The notes beneath the pieces were generated by a model. The model worked only from the letters and a program-made list of their open reading frames with translations, did not search any database and was not told the origin of the DNA. The position numbers and the translations under genes were made by a program. A stretch of DNA of 64,000 nt from Lysobacter sp. ISL-50 (GTDB taxonomy: Bacteria > Pseudomonadota > Gammaproteobacteria > Xanthomonadales > Xanthomonadaceae): assembly GCF_018612875.1 (NCBI RefSeq), contig NZ_JAGGRI010000019.1, forward strand, positions 102,940 to 166,939, in the 5' to 3' direction. Of this stretch, positions 29,730 to 40,374 are shown piece by piece. Each line of letters starts with the position of its first letter. Positions within the stretch are counted from its first letter, which is position 1.

Positions 29730-32405
29730 ATGCCCCACGCCCGATCCTCGTCTGATTCCGTTTCGCGCCTGCGCAGCCTCGCCGCGATCGCCCTGATGCT
29801 GATCGCCGCGCTCGCGGCCTACGCCGCCCAGGCCGCGCCGCTGAGCAGCCGGTCGCTGCACGAAGGCTGGCAATTCCGCCTGACCCCGGACGATCCGCAA
29901 GCCGCCGAACACCAGGACGCGACCGGCTGGCATGCCGCGACCATCCCCGGCCATGTACACACCGACTTGCTCGCCGCGAAGCTGATCCCCGATCCCTACG
30001 TCGGCGCGCGCGAAGCGCAGCTGCAATGGATCGGCCTGGCGCAATGGGAATACCGCAGCCAGTTCGACGTCGATCAGGCAAGCCTGGCGCGCGCGCACAA
30101 CGAGCTGGTGTTCGACGGCCTGGATACCTTCGCCACGATTTACCTCAACGGCAAGCAACTGCTCAAGGCCGACAACAGCTTCCGCACCTGGCGGGTGCCG
30201 GTGGACGGCCAGCTGCGCGAGCGCGGCAACGAATTGCGCGTGGTCTTCGATTCGCCGATCCGCCGCCTGCTGCCGCAGGTGCAGGCGATGCCGAACAAGA
30301 TCGCCGGCAACTATCCTTCGCCCTACGGCGACGAACCGCGCGATGCGATGACCGCCAACTTCGTGCGCAAGCCCGGTTATCACTACGGCTGGGACTGGGG
30401 TCCGCGCTACGTCACCGCCGGCATCTGGCGCGGCGTGCGCCTGGACAGCTGGGACCGGTTGCGCATCGGCGATCTGCATGTGCGGCCCGAGCGTGTTTCC
30501 AAACAGGCGGCGCAGACCTCGGTCGAAGTGGAAATCCACAGCGACCGCGCCGACGCGGCAACGATCGAGATCGAATACACCGACGCCCAGGCGCGCAGCA
30601 AGACGTTGAGCCAATCCGCGCGACTGCGCGCCGGCGTCAACCGCGTCGCCATCGCGGTGAACATCGCCGATCCGCAGTTGTGGTATCCGGTCGGCTACGG
30701 CGAGCAGCCGCTGTACACCTTCAAGGCCGTGGTCCGCGATCGCGACGGAGTGCAGGCCAGCGCGCAGCGCCGCACCGGCCTGCGCAGCGTCGAACTGCGG
30801 CGCGAGCGCGACGCGAAAGGGCAGGGCTTCGCCTTCGTGATCAACGGCATTCCGGTGTTCGCCAAGGGCGCCAACGCGATTCCGTTCGACGCGTTTCCGG
30901 CGCGGGTCACGCGCGAGCGCCTGCGCCGCGACCTGCAGTCCGCGCGCGACGCCAACATGAACATGATCCGCAACTGGGGCGGCGGCTATTACGAATCCGA
31001 CGACTTCTTCGAACTGACCGACGAACTGGGCCTGCTGGTGTGGCAGGACTTCATGTTCGGCGGCGGCATGCCGCCGGGCTACGACCCCGCGTTCCGCGCC
31101 AATGTGGTCGCGGAGGCGCGCGACAACGTGCGCCGGCTGCGCAACCATCCCAGCATCGTGCTGTGGTGCGGCAACAACGAAGAAGAAACCGCGTGGAAGG
31201 ATTGGGGCCACAGCAAGAAGCTGATCGAGGCCGATCCCAAGTTCGCGCAGACGGTGTGGGAGGGCTATGTCGCGCTGTTCGGCAAGGATCTGCGCGCGGT
31301 CGTGGCCGAGGACGGCGCGGGCGTGCCGTACTGGTCCAGTTCGCCGAGCAACGATCTGGCCGAGAAAGCCAACGACTCCGACAACGGCGACAAGCATTAC
31401 TGGGACGTGTGGGGCGGCCCGGCGCTGCCGGCCACCGCGTACCTGGAGGAAACCCCGCGCTTCATGTCCGAGTACGGCCTGCAAGGCTGGCCGTCGCTGC
31501 GCACCATCGCCGCGTTCGCGCAGCCCGGCGAGCAGGGCATCGATACGCCGGTGATCCGCGCGCACCAGAAATTCCTCGCCGGCGACGGCAATACGCGGCT
31601 GCTCAAGTACATCCGCGGCGAATACGGCGAGCCGCGCGATTTCGCCGATTTCGTTTACCTCAGCCAGCAGGTGCAGGCCGAAGGCATCGAACTGGCGGCC
31701 TTGCATCACCGCGCCTCGCGGCCGCGCACGATGGGCTCGCTGTATTGGCAGTTGAACGATGTCTGGCCGGGCGCGTCGTGGTCGAGCCTGGATTATTTCG
31801 GCCGCTGGAAGCCGCTGCATTTCCACGCCAAGCGTTTCTTCGCCGAACTGGCGATCGCGCCGCTGCGCCGGGTGTCCGGCCCGGACGGCGGCCGCACCGA
31901 GTTGAGTCTGTTGTCCGATCGCATCGCGCCGGTCGCGGGCGAGTGGCGGATGCGGGTGATGGATTTCGAGGGCCGCGTGCTGCGCGAGGAGCGCAAGCCG
32001 GCGACCTTGGCGGCGTTGGCGTCCACGCGTGTTGGCTCGTGGAGCGATGCCGAACTGCTGGGCGGCGCCGATCCCAAACGCACCGCGGCGGTGTTCGAGT
32101 TGATCGTCGATGGCCGCACGGTCTCGCGCCGCGCGGTGTATTTCGCCGAGTCGCGCCTGCTGGCGTGGCCGGACCCCAAGCTGAGCGCGCGCTTGCGCCG
32201 CGATGGCGACGGCTATGTGCTCAGCGTCCACGCGGATAAGTTCGCGCGCGCGGTGTGGGTGGATTTCGGCGATCAGGACGTGAGCCTGGCCGACAATGCG
32301 TTGACCTTGCTGCCGGGGGAGACGGTGGAGATCGCGGTGCGGTCGGCGGCGGATCTGGCGGGCTTGCAGAAGGGGTTGAATTTGCGGTCTTTGTATCGGC
32401 GCTGA
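29730..32405 (+). CDS. GH2 family beta-mannosidase, exported
   Basis: Retaining exo-beta-mannosidase, the enzyme needed to split the Man-beta-1,4-GlcNAc core bond of N-glycans. 891 residues. Signal peptide [20 protein letters not shown]; jelly-roll sugar-binding domain ([36 protein letters not shown]); family signature [20 protein letters not shown]; catalytic acid/base E484 in WCGNNEEE; nucleophile E581 in [16 protein letters not shown]2 beta-mannosidase is favoured over beta-galactosidase by the YGWDWGPR motif. I chose the ATG at 29730; an upstream frame at 29640 runs through a repeat. It ends the N-glycan-type locus. Confidence 0.94.
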   Translation: MPHARSSSDSVSRLRSLAAIALMLIAALAAYAAQAAPLSSRSLHEGWQFRLTPDDPQAAEHQDATGWHAATIPGHVHTDLLAAKLIPDPYVGAREAQLQWIGLAQWEYRSQFDVDQASLARAHNELVFDGLDTFATIYLNGKQLLKADNSFRTWRVPVDGQLRERGNELRVVFDSPIRRLLPQVQAMPNKIAGNYPSPYGDEPRDAMTANFVRKPGYHYGWDWGPRYVTAGIWRGVRLDSWDRLRIGDLHVRPERVSKQAAQTSVEVEIHSDRADAATIEIEYTDAQARSKTLSQSARLRAGVNRVAIAVNIADPQLWYPVGYGEQPLYTFKAVVRDRDGVQASAQRRTGLRSVELRRERDAKGQGFAFVINGIPVFAKGANAIPFDAFPARVTRERLRRDLQSARDANMNMIRNWGGGYYESDDFFELTDELGLLVWQDFMFGGGMPPGYDPAFRANVVAEARDNVRRLRNHPSIVLWCGNNEEETAWKDWGHSKKLIEADPKFAQTVWEGYVALFGKDLRAVVAEDGAGVPYWSSSPSNDLAEKANDSDNGDKHYWDVWGGPALPATAYLEETPRFMSEYGLQGWPSLRTIAAFAQPGEQGIDTPVIRAHQKFLAGDGNTRLLKYIRGEYGEPRDFADFVYLSQQVQAEGIELAALHHRASRPRTMGSLYWQLNDVWPGASWSSLDYFGRWKPLHFHAKRFFAELAIAPLRRVSGPDGGRTELSLLSDRIAPVAGEWRMRVMDFEGRVLREERKPATLAALASTRVGSWSDAELLGGADPKRTAAVFELIVDGRTVSRRAVYFAESRLLAWPDPKLSARLRRDGDGYVLSVHADKFARAVWVDFGDQDVSLADNALTLLPGETVEIAVRSAADLAGLQKGLNLRSLYRR

Positions 32406-32788
32406 TGAGGGTTCTGTCGCGCGTGGGGCAAATCCCCCGCGCTGGGGCGTCGCCTGACTTCGGGGGGGCGCCGGGCGCTGACCCCCTTTTGCAAAGGGGG
32501 CTCATTGATGGGCTTGGTTGGGGCTCCAGTATCGACAGCCGGCTCTCCCGTCTACCACCCACCCATGCTGCCCCCGTTCCCGCGCTCTTCCCCCTTACCC
32601 GTGCTGTTCCCCCCTTTGAAAAAGGGGGGAAGGGGGGATTTGCTCCAGCCGCCGCGCAAGCCCGGACAAGCGCCTACGATTAGCTAGGCTCCGGAAAAAG
32701 CCGCTCACCCACGTCGCTTCGGTTCCCCAAGCCACCCCGCCACCCAGTTTGCTAGAATCGCCGGTTCATCCGCATCCAGACACCGGAC
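32406..32788. repeat. Repeat-filled gap between GH2 gene and prfB
   Basis: No gene supported. Inverted pair of the element seen upstream of carA: ACCCCCTTTTGCAAAGGGGG at 32481-32500 with a CAAATCCCCC flank near 32429, and CCCCCCTTTGAAAAAGGGGG at about 32609-32628 followed by GGGGGGATTTGCTCC. This marks the right boundary of the block that separates recJ from prfB. Confidence 0.7.
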
Positions 32789-33917
32789 ATGATCGAACTC
32801 AATCCCGTCCGCCAGCGCATCGCCGACCTCAAGGGCCGGTTGGATTCGCTCAGGGGGTATCTTTGACTACGACGCCAAGGTCGAACGTCTCGAAGAAGTA
32901 AACCGCGAACTCGAAAGCCCGGACATCTGGAACAACGCCGAGCGCGCCCAGGGCCTGGGCCGCGAGCGCGCCGCGCTGGAAAAGGTCGTCAACGGCATCC
33001 GCACCCTGACCGAGGGCCTGCTCGGCGGTCTGGAGCTGCTGGAACTGGCGGAAATGGAAGACGACGAATCCACCGCGCAGGCCGTGGTCGAGGACGTCGA
33101 GCGTTACGCGAAGGAAGTCGAGAAGCTCGAGTTCCGCCGCATGTTCTCCGGGCAGATGGACTCGGCGTCGGCCTTCGTCGACATCCAGGCCGGCGCCGGC
33201 GGCACCGAGGCCCAGGACTGGGCAGAAATCCTCCTGCGCATGTACCTGCGCTGGGCCGAATCGCGCGGCTGGAAGGCCGAGCTGATGGAAGTCAGCGGCG
33301 GCGACGTGGCCGGCATCAAGTCGGCGACCTTCCGCGTGGAAGGCGATTTCGCCTACGGCTGGCTCAAGACCGAAACCGGCGTGCACCGCCTGGTGCGCAA
33401 GTCGCCGTTCGACTCCGACAACCGCCGCCACACCAGCTTCACCTCGGTGTTCGTGTCGCCGGAAGTGGACGACAAGATCGAGATCGACATCAATCCGGCC
33501 GACCTGAAGACCGACGTCTACCGTTCCTCCGGCGCCGGCGGCCAGCACGTCAACAAGACCGAGTCGGCGGTGCGTATCACCCACGTGCCCAGCGGCATCG
33601 TGGTCGCCTGCCAGACCGAGCGCAGCCAGCACGCCAACCGCGACCGCGCGATGAAGATGCTCGCCGCGAAGCTGTACGAGCTGGAAATCCAGAAGCGCAA
33701 CGCCGAGCGCGACGCGGTCGAGGCGACCAAGTCCGACATCGGCTGGGGCAGCCAGATCCGCAACTATGTGCTCGACCAGAGCCGGATCAAGGACCTGCGC
33801 ACCGGCATCGAACGCAGCGACACCCAGAAGGTGCTCGACGGCGATCTGGACGAATTCGTCGAGGCCAGCCTGAAATCGGGGCTGGAGGTCGGTTCGAAAC
33901 GTACCGACGCGGTGTAA
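32789..33917 (+). CDS. prfB: Peptide chain release factor 2, programmed +1 frameshift
   Basis: RF2, recognises UGA and UAA. The gene is in two frames: ATG 32789 through codon 25, then an in-frame TGA at 32864-32866; translation continues in +1 frame from GAC at 32865 to the stop at 33915-33917, giving 375 residues. The site is canonical: Shine-Dalgarno-like AGGGGG, then TAT CTT TGA C. Tripeptide anticodon S205-P206-F207 and catalytic G250-G251-Q252 have exactly the numbering of E. coli RF2. Regulation is therefore autogenous: low RF2 slows termination at the TGA and favours the shift. lysS follows, as in many proteobacteria. Confidence 0.98.
32850..32867 (+). promoter_or_regulatory. prfB: prfB programmed frameshift site
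   Basis: AGGGGGTATCTTTGAC: an anti-Shine-Dalgarno-pairing AGGGGG three bases before the CTT slippery codon, followed by TGA and C, the poor termination context typical of bacterial RF2 genes. Confidence 0.97.
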
Positions 33918-33991
33918 GGCCGCGTCGTTCCGCCGAACCCTTCTTCGGCGGCCTCACTGCACCATCGGTTTGCCGCGAGATTCTCAGGTCG

Positions 33992-34020
33992 TCATCCCCG
34001 CCTTCGCGGGGATGACGGTG
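33992..34020. repeat. REP-like hairpin between prfB and lysS
   Basis: GTCATCCCCGCCTTCGCGGG followed by GATGAC forms a near-perfect hairpin of the same broad family as the elements at 7303 and 63162. A second hairpin (CCGCCGAA with TTCGGCGG) lies at about 33930-33951 just after prfB, without a T-run. Confidence 0.75.
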
Positions 34021-34189
34021 GCAAGGGCGGCGGTCACTCGATGGCATTCCGCGGATCGCCAAACCTTTCCAGGCCGCCGCCGTCGTCTCGCTCCGTGCTC
34101 ATTGCAGCCACCCGCGCAAGCACCGACTCCGCGACTTCAGTACTCTCCACCCCTCAAGCTTCCCCAAGCCCTACCCAAACGCCAAGACC

Positions 34190-35707
<1,518 letters not shown>

Positions 35708-36018
35708 TGAGCGCGCGGGCTTGAGCGCGCCGGCCGCACCGGCCGCGCCGGCCATTGCGGCCGGCCTGGGCCGCATCGGGCCCAGAGCGCGGCCGCACAA
35801 CGCGGCCTACACTTCGCCGCGGCCAGCATCGGTTGGCCGTTCCTGCAGGCCGTTTGCGTGTAAACCGTGATGAACGGCGCGCATTGCGGCTCCGGATCAG
35901 GTGAACGCCGGCCCAAGCGAAATGTGCCGGGACTTTCGGCGGCTGTCTTGGGCTACGCGGCGGGGTATGCTCCCAGGTCGGCCGCCGCAGGGGGCGGTCT
36001 CACTACGGGTACCGGTGT
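35708..36018. other. Intergenic region upstream of rpfG
   Basis: About 310 bases without a credible gene. The first 60 bases are GC-rich and self-complementary (CGGCCGCACCGGCCGCGCCG), perhaps a structured lysS trailer. The remainder should carry the rpfG-rpfC promoter; no convincing -35/-10 pair could be picked. Confidence 0.5.
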
Positions 36019-37077
36019 GTGAACGTCGTTATCGTCGATGACCAAACGTCCGCGCGGACGATGCTGCGCCACATCATCGAGGACATCGCGTCCGAGTTGT
36101 CCGTGCACGACTTCGGCGAGCCCGAAGCCGCGCTGGCCTGGTGCGAGAGCCACCAACCGGATCTGCTGCTGCTCGACTACCGCATGCCCGGCATCGACGG
36201 CCTGGAGTTCGCGCGCCGCTTCCGCCGCCTGCCGATGCACCGCGACATCCCGATCATCCTGGTCACCGTGGTCGGCGACGAGCCGGTGCGCCAGGCCGCG
36301 CTGGAAGCCGGGGTCATCGATTTCCTGGTCAAGCCGGTGCGCCCGCGCGAACTGCGCGCGCGCTGCCGCAACCTGCTGCAACTGCGCCAGCAGTCAGAGA
36401 ACGTCAAGCAACGCGCGCTGTCGCTGGAACAGCGGCTGCTGTCGAGCATGCACGAGGTCGAGGAGCGCGAGCGCGAGACCTTGTCGCGGCTGGCGCGCGC
36501 GATCGAATTCCGCGACGCCGGCACCAGCGCCTACCTGGAGCGCATGGCCCACATCGCCGGCCTCATCGCCGAGCAACTGGGCATGTTCGAGGACGAGATC
36601 CGGGTCATCGAGATGGCCGCGCCGCTGCACGATATCGGCAAGATCGCCATTCCCGACGCGGTGCTGATGAAGCCCGGCCCGCTGACCGAGGAGGAGACGG
36701 CGATCATGCGCCGCCATCCCAAGATCGGCTACGAACTGCTCAGCGGCAGCCAGAACCGCTTCATTCAGGCCGGCGCCCTGATCGCTCTGCGCCATCATGA
36801 ACGCTACGACGGTTCGGGCTATCCCGACGGCCTGATCGGCGATGAAATTCCGCTGGAAGCGCGCATCGTGGCGGTCGCGGACGTGTTCGATGCTCTCATT
36901 TCGCCGCGTCCGTATAAAAAAGCCTGGGACGTGGACGCCGCCTTGGGGTATATGTACGCCCAACGCGGGCGTCTGTTCGATCCGCGCTGCGTGGACGCGC
37001 TGATCCGCAGCCGCGCCCGGCTCGACGAAATCTGCCAACGCTATTCGACGAGTTCTACCCGCCCCGGCTTGGAGTAG
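36019..37077 (+). CDS. rpfG: RpfG: response regulator with HD-GYP cyclic-di-GMP phosphodiesterase
   Basis: Output protein of DSF quorum sensing; RpfC phosphorylates it and it degrades cyclic di-GMP. 352 residues. Receiver domain at residues 1-120 with VIVDDQ and phosphoacceptor D53 in LLLLDYRMPG. HD-GYP domain from about 160: H204-D205 in LHDIGKIAIPDAVLMKPG, then LRHHERYDGSGYPDGL with G267-Y268-P269. All motifs needed for activity are present. The GTG start at 36019 gives MNVVIVDDQTSARTML, matching the family; its ribosome-binding site is weak. rpfC starts 4 bases after the stop. No rpfH-like gene intervenes, unlike some Xanthomonas strains. Confidence 0.97.
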   Translation: MNVVIVDDQTSARTMLRHIIEDIASELSVHDFGEPEAALAWCESHQPDLLLLDYRMPGIDGLEFARRFRRLPMHRDIPIILVTVVGDEPVRQAALEAGVIDFLVKPVRPRELRARCRNLLQLRQQSENVKQRALSLEQRLLSSMHEVEERERETLSRLARAIEFRDAGTSAYLERMAHIAGLIAEQLGMFEDEIRVIEMAAPLHDIGKIAIPDAVLMKPGPLTEEETAIMRRHPKIGYELLSGSQNRFIQAGALIALRHHERYDGSGYPDGLIGDEIPLEARIVAVADVFDALISPRPYKKAWDVDAALGYMYAQRGRLFDPRCVDALIRSRARLDEICQRYSTSSTRPGLE

Positions 37078-37080
37078 CCG

Positions 37081-39270
37081 ATGCTCGCCATTCTCGGCAA
37101 GGTCAGAAAGCGCCTCTCGCAACGGCCCGACAGCGAGCATGCGCAGAACCTGGTGCGCGTGGTCATCACCGCCTTGTTCATCGCCTACCTGGGTTGGCGC
37201 TACCTGGGCCAGGACGTCGGCGACACCTTGCCGGCGACCTGGCTGATCCTGATCGGCGAGCTCACCGTCGCGGTCGGGCTGATGGTCGCCATCGTGATGC
37301 GCCCCGGCGTTTCGCACGCGCGGCGCTGGATCGGCATGCTCACCGACTACAGCGCGATGGGCGCGATCATGTGCATCGAAGGCGAGCCGGCCTCGCCGCT
37401 GTACGCGGTCTACCTGTGGGTGACCATCGGCAACGGCATGCGCTACGGCAACCGCTATCTGCGCATCGCCACCGCGCTGGCGTCGTTGTCGTTCTTCTGC
37501 GTGATCATGATTTCGCCGTACTGGCGCGCCAATCCGTATCTATCGTGGGGGCTGCTGATCGGCCTGACCGCGGTGCCGCTGTATTTCGATTCGCTGCTCA
37601 ACGCGCTGACCCGCGCGGTCGAGGATGCGCGCCGCGCCAACGAGGCCAAGAGCCGGTTCCTGGCCAACATGAGCCACGAATTCCGCACCCCGCTCAACGG
37701 CCTGGCCGGCATGTCCGAGCTGCTGGCGACCACGCGCCTGGACAGCGAGCAGCGCGAGTGCCTCAACACCATCCAGGCCTCCACGCGCAGCCTGCTGTCG
37801 CTGGTCGAGGACGTGCTGGACATCTCCGCGATCGAGGCCGGCAAGCTGCGCCTGGATCTGGTCGAGTTCGAGCCGCGCGAGCTGGTCGAAGGCATCGGCC
37901 TGATCCTGCAGCCGCAGGCGCGGGCCAAGCAGTTGCGCTACGAATCGCGGATCGCCGACGACGTGCCGCAGAGCTTGCGCGGCGACGTGGTGCATCTGCG
38001 CCAGGTGCTGCTGAATCTGGCCGGCAATGCGGTGAAGTTCACCGACGAAGGCTCGGTTCGGCTGGAAGTGATGCTGGCCGGCGATGCCGACAGCGGCGGC
38101 CTGCGCCTGCGCTTCACCGTCACCGATACCGGCATCGGCATCCCGGTGGCGGTGCGCAAGCGGTTGTTCGAGGCCTTCGAGCAGGCCGACGTCGGCCTGG
38201 CCCGGCGTTACGGCGGCACCGGCCTTGGCACTACCATCGCCAAGGGCCTGACCGAGGCGATGGGCGGCAGCATCGGGTTCGAAAGCACCGAGCAGCGCGG
38301 CAGCCGGTTCTGGGTCGAACTGCCGTTCGACAGCGTCGCCGCGCCCGCCGCGGACCCGTACAAGCCCGCGCTCGCCGGCGCCGAGGCCGCGGTCAAGGAA
38401 ACCCCGGAGAACGTGATCGCGTTTTCCGATCCGTTCCTGCGCCACCGCGCCCGCGTGCGCAGCCTGTCGCTGCTGGTCGCGGACGATCACGAAGCCAACC
38501 GCATGGTGATCACCCGCCTGCTGCAGAAAGCCGGCCATCGCGCGATATGCGTGGATGGCGGCGAGGCGGTGCTGGAGGCGTTGGCCAGTTCGGACTACGA
38601 CGCGGTCATCGTCGATCTGCACATGCCCGGCGTCAGCGGCCTGGACCTGCTGCGCGAGCTGCGGGTGATGGAAGCCGGCAGCGGCGGCCGGCGCACCCCG
38701 GTGATTGTGTTCAGCGCCGACGTCACGCCCGAATCGATCCAGGCCTGCGAACGCGCCGGCGCCCGCGCCTTCCTGTCCAAGCCGGTGGCGACCTCGCGCC
38801 TGCTAGACACCCTGGCCGACATCGCCTCCAGCGCGCGGGTCAACGGCCCGCTGATCGCGCCGATGACGCGCGCCGCCTCATACGTGAGCGGCGATCAGGT
38901 GCTCGATGCGGCGATCCTGGACGAACTGGGTGCGCTCGGCATGGGCGAGGGCTTCGAACGCGAATTCGTCCGCCAGTGCCTGCGCGACGCGGACGCCTGC
39001 GTGAGCGCGCTCGGCGTGGCCGGCAGGCAGGGTGATTGGGACCGGGTCCGCGAGCATGCCCACGCGCTCAAGGGCGTGGCCAGCAATCTGGGTTTGGTGC
39101 GGCTGGCCTCGGCCAGCGGCGAGTTGATGCACTTGATCGACCAGCAGATGCCGCGCGAATGGCAATCGCGGGTGTCCGGTCTGGGCGAGCGCCTGGCCCA
39201 GGGGCGGACGGCGCTCGACTCGCGCGAGCGGTCCCGTCACGCTCGCGACGACAGCGAGCGTTCCCCCTGA
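37081..39270 (+). CDS. rpfC: RpfC: hybrid sensor kinase for the DSF signal
   Basis: Inner-membrane histidine kinase sensing diffusible signal factor fatty acids and binding RpfF at low signal. 729 residues. About five hydrophobic segments in residues 20-180 ([51 protein letters not shown]), then the kinase with H199 in [10 protein letters not shown] and ATP-binding boxes ([33 protein letters not shown]). The receiver domain carries D512 in [11 protein letters not shown]-terminal HPT domain carries H661 in [10 protein letters not shown]. This layout matches Xanthomonas RpfC. It is co-transcribed with rpfG and convergent with rpfF, 51 bases separating the two stops. Confidence 0.97.
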   Translation: MLAILGKVRKRLSQRPDSEHAQNLVRVVITALFIAYLGWRYLGQDVGDTLPATWLILIGELTVAVGLMVAIVMRPGVSHARRWIGMLTDYSAMGAIMCIEGEPASPLYAVYLWVTIGNGMRYGNRYLRIATALASLSFFCVIMISPYWRANPYLSWGLLIGLTAVPLYFDSLLNALTRAVEDARRANEAKSRFLANMSHEFRTPLNGLAGMSELLATTRLDSEQRECLNTIQASTRSLLSLVEDVLDISAIEAGKLRLDLVEFEPRELVEGIGLILQPQARAKQLRYESRIADDVPQSLRGDVVHLRQVLLNLAGNAVKFTDEGSVRLEVMLAGDADSGGLRLRFTVTDTGIGIPVAVRKRLFEAFEQADVGLARRYGGTGLGTTIAKGLTEAMGGSIGFESTEQRGSRFWVELPFDSVAAPAADPYKPALAGAEAAVKETPENVIAFSDPFLRHRARVRSLSLLVADDHEANRMVITRLLQKAGHRAICVDGGEAVLEALASSDYDAVIVDLHMPGVSGLDLLRELRVMEAGSGGRRTPVIVFSADVTPESIQACERAGARAFLSKPVATSRLLDTLADIASSARVNGPLIAPMTRAASYVSGDQVLDAAILDELGALGMGEGFEREFVRQCLRDADACVSALGVAGRQGDWDRVREHAHALKGVASNLGLVRLASASGELMHLIDQQMPREWQSRVSGLGERLAQGRTALDSRERSRHARDDSERSP

Positions 39271-39321
39271 TTCATCCCCCTGATGCGGCAGCGGCGGCGA
39301 GCGCGCGCTCCCGGACTGGCA

Positions 39322-40194
39322 TCAGGCGGCTTCGATTCCCGTGCGGCGCGATTGCGCGCGAACCAGGCGATCCATCGTGCGCAGCGACTTGTCGCCCAGT
39401 TGCATCGCGGTATCCACCCAGATCTCGGTGATCTTCATCATCTCCTCCAGGCTCACGCCCTGGGCCAGTTCGCGCACCTGATGCATGGCCGCGCGCGCGT
39501 GCGGCACCCGCCGGTTGGCGCGGATCACTTCCTCGACCGCCTGCAGGCCCTGGCCGCGCGGCGCGACCACGTCGACCACGCCCATCGCGTGCAACTCTTC
39601 GGCCGTGTACAGATCGCCTTCGAGCATCAGTCGCTCGGCCTGGCGCGGGGCGATGCGCTTGCACAGGAACGAATACGCGCCCATGCCCGGGAACAGGTCG
39701 AACAGGACCTCGGGCAGGCCCATCAGCGCGCCGGCTTCGGCGACGATGGTGTGGCAGCTCAGCGCCGCCTCGAAGCCGCCGCCGAGCGCGTTGCCCTGGA
39801 CCAGGGCGATGGAGTGCACGCCCGCGCCGAGGCCGGCGTGGAAGGCGTGCACGCCGCGCACGCACTGGCGCGCGTAGTCGAGCAGGCCGTCGCGGTCGCG
39901 TTCGCGGATCAGCCGGCAGAACAGCTCCAGATCGCCGCCGAGATTGAACACGTCGTGATCCGAGGCCAGGACCACGTGGGCGAGGCCGTCGCGGTCGCCC
40001 TGGCGCATCCGTTCGCCGAGATGACGCTGGTAAGACAGGATGTCGTCGATCAACGACGGCGTGAAGCACGCGCGTCCGGGCGCGCGCGCCAGGTTCGCGT
40101 GCATGTGGCACCAGTACACGTCCCGATCGAACTCTTCGACGATGCGCAGAGTGCGGCCGGAATGCGGGCGAGGAAAGGGTTGTACGACGGACAT
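39322..40194 (-). CDS. rpfF: RpfF: DSF synthase (crotonase family)
   Basis: Makes the cis-2-unsaturated fatty acid signal from 3-hydroxyacyl-ACP, using dehydratase and thioesterase activity. 290 residues, close to the 289 of Xanthomonas RpfF. The two catalytic glutamates are present as E142 in NALGGGFEAALS and E162 in GLPEVLFDLFPGMGAYSF. I chose the ATG at 40194 (MSVVQPFPRP) with GGAG upstream; the longer frame to 40287 is not family-like. The gene lies behind a terminator for rpfB, implying its own promoter in 40195-40290. RpfC is its partner and faces it. Confidence 0.97.
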   Translation of the reverse strand: MSVVQPFPRPHSGRTLRIVEEFDRDVYWCHMHANLARAPGRACFTPSLIDDILSYQRHLGERMRQGDRDGLAHVVLASDHDVFNLGGDLELFCRLIRERDRDGLLDYARQCVRGVHAFHAGLGAGVHSIALVQGNALGGGFEAALSCHTIVAEAGALMGLPEVLFDLFPGMGAYSFLCKRIAPRQAERLMLEGDLYTAEELHAMGVVDVVAPRGQGLQAVEEVIRANRRVPHARAAMHQVRELAQGVSLEEMMKITEIWVDTAMQLGDKSLRTMDRLVRAQSRRTGIEAA

Positions 40195-40290
40195 GGCGGT
40201 ATCTCCGGTAAGAGCCGTCCCGCCGGCCGCATCAGGACGGCTTGTGTGTGGTGGTGGGCTGCGTCCGGGACCGAGGATTCTATGCACCTA

Positions 40291-40330
40291 AAATGAAGCC
40301 CCCGCAAGGAGGAGATCCGTGCGGGGGCTT
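40291..40330 (-). terminator. Rho-independent terminator after rpfB
   Basis: Stem AAGCCCCCGCA / TGCGGGGGCTT (40296-40306 and 40320-40330) around a 13-base loop; read leftwards it is followed by CATTTTAG. It lies between the rpfB stop and rpfF, in the direction of both genes. Confidence 0.8.
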
Positions 40331-40374
40331 GGAGGCGTCGATCCGGAGCCAAAAGGTTCCGGCCAGGCGCGGAT

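Noticed and set aside
10794-32788. Prophage or integrative element
   Set aside because: No integrase, transposase, structural phage genes, tRNA target or clear direct-repeat att sites were seen.
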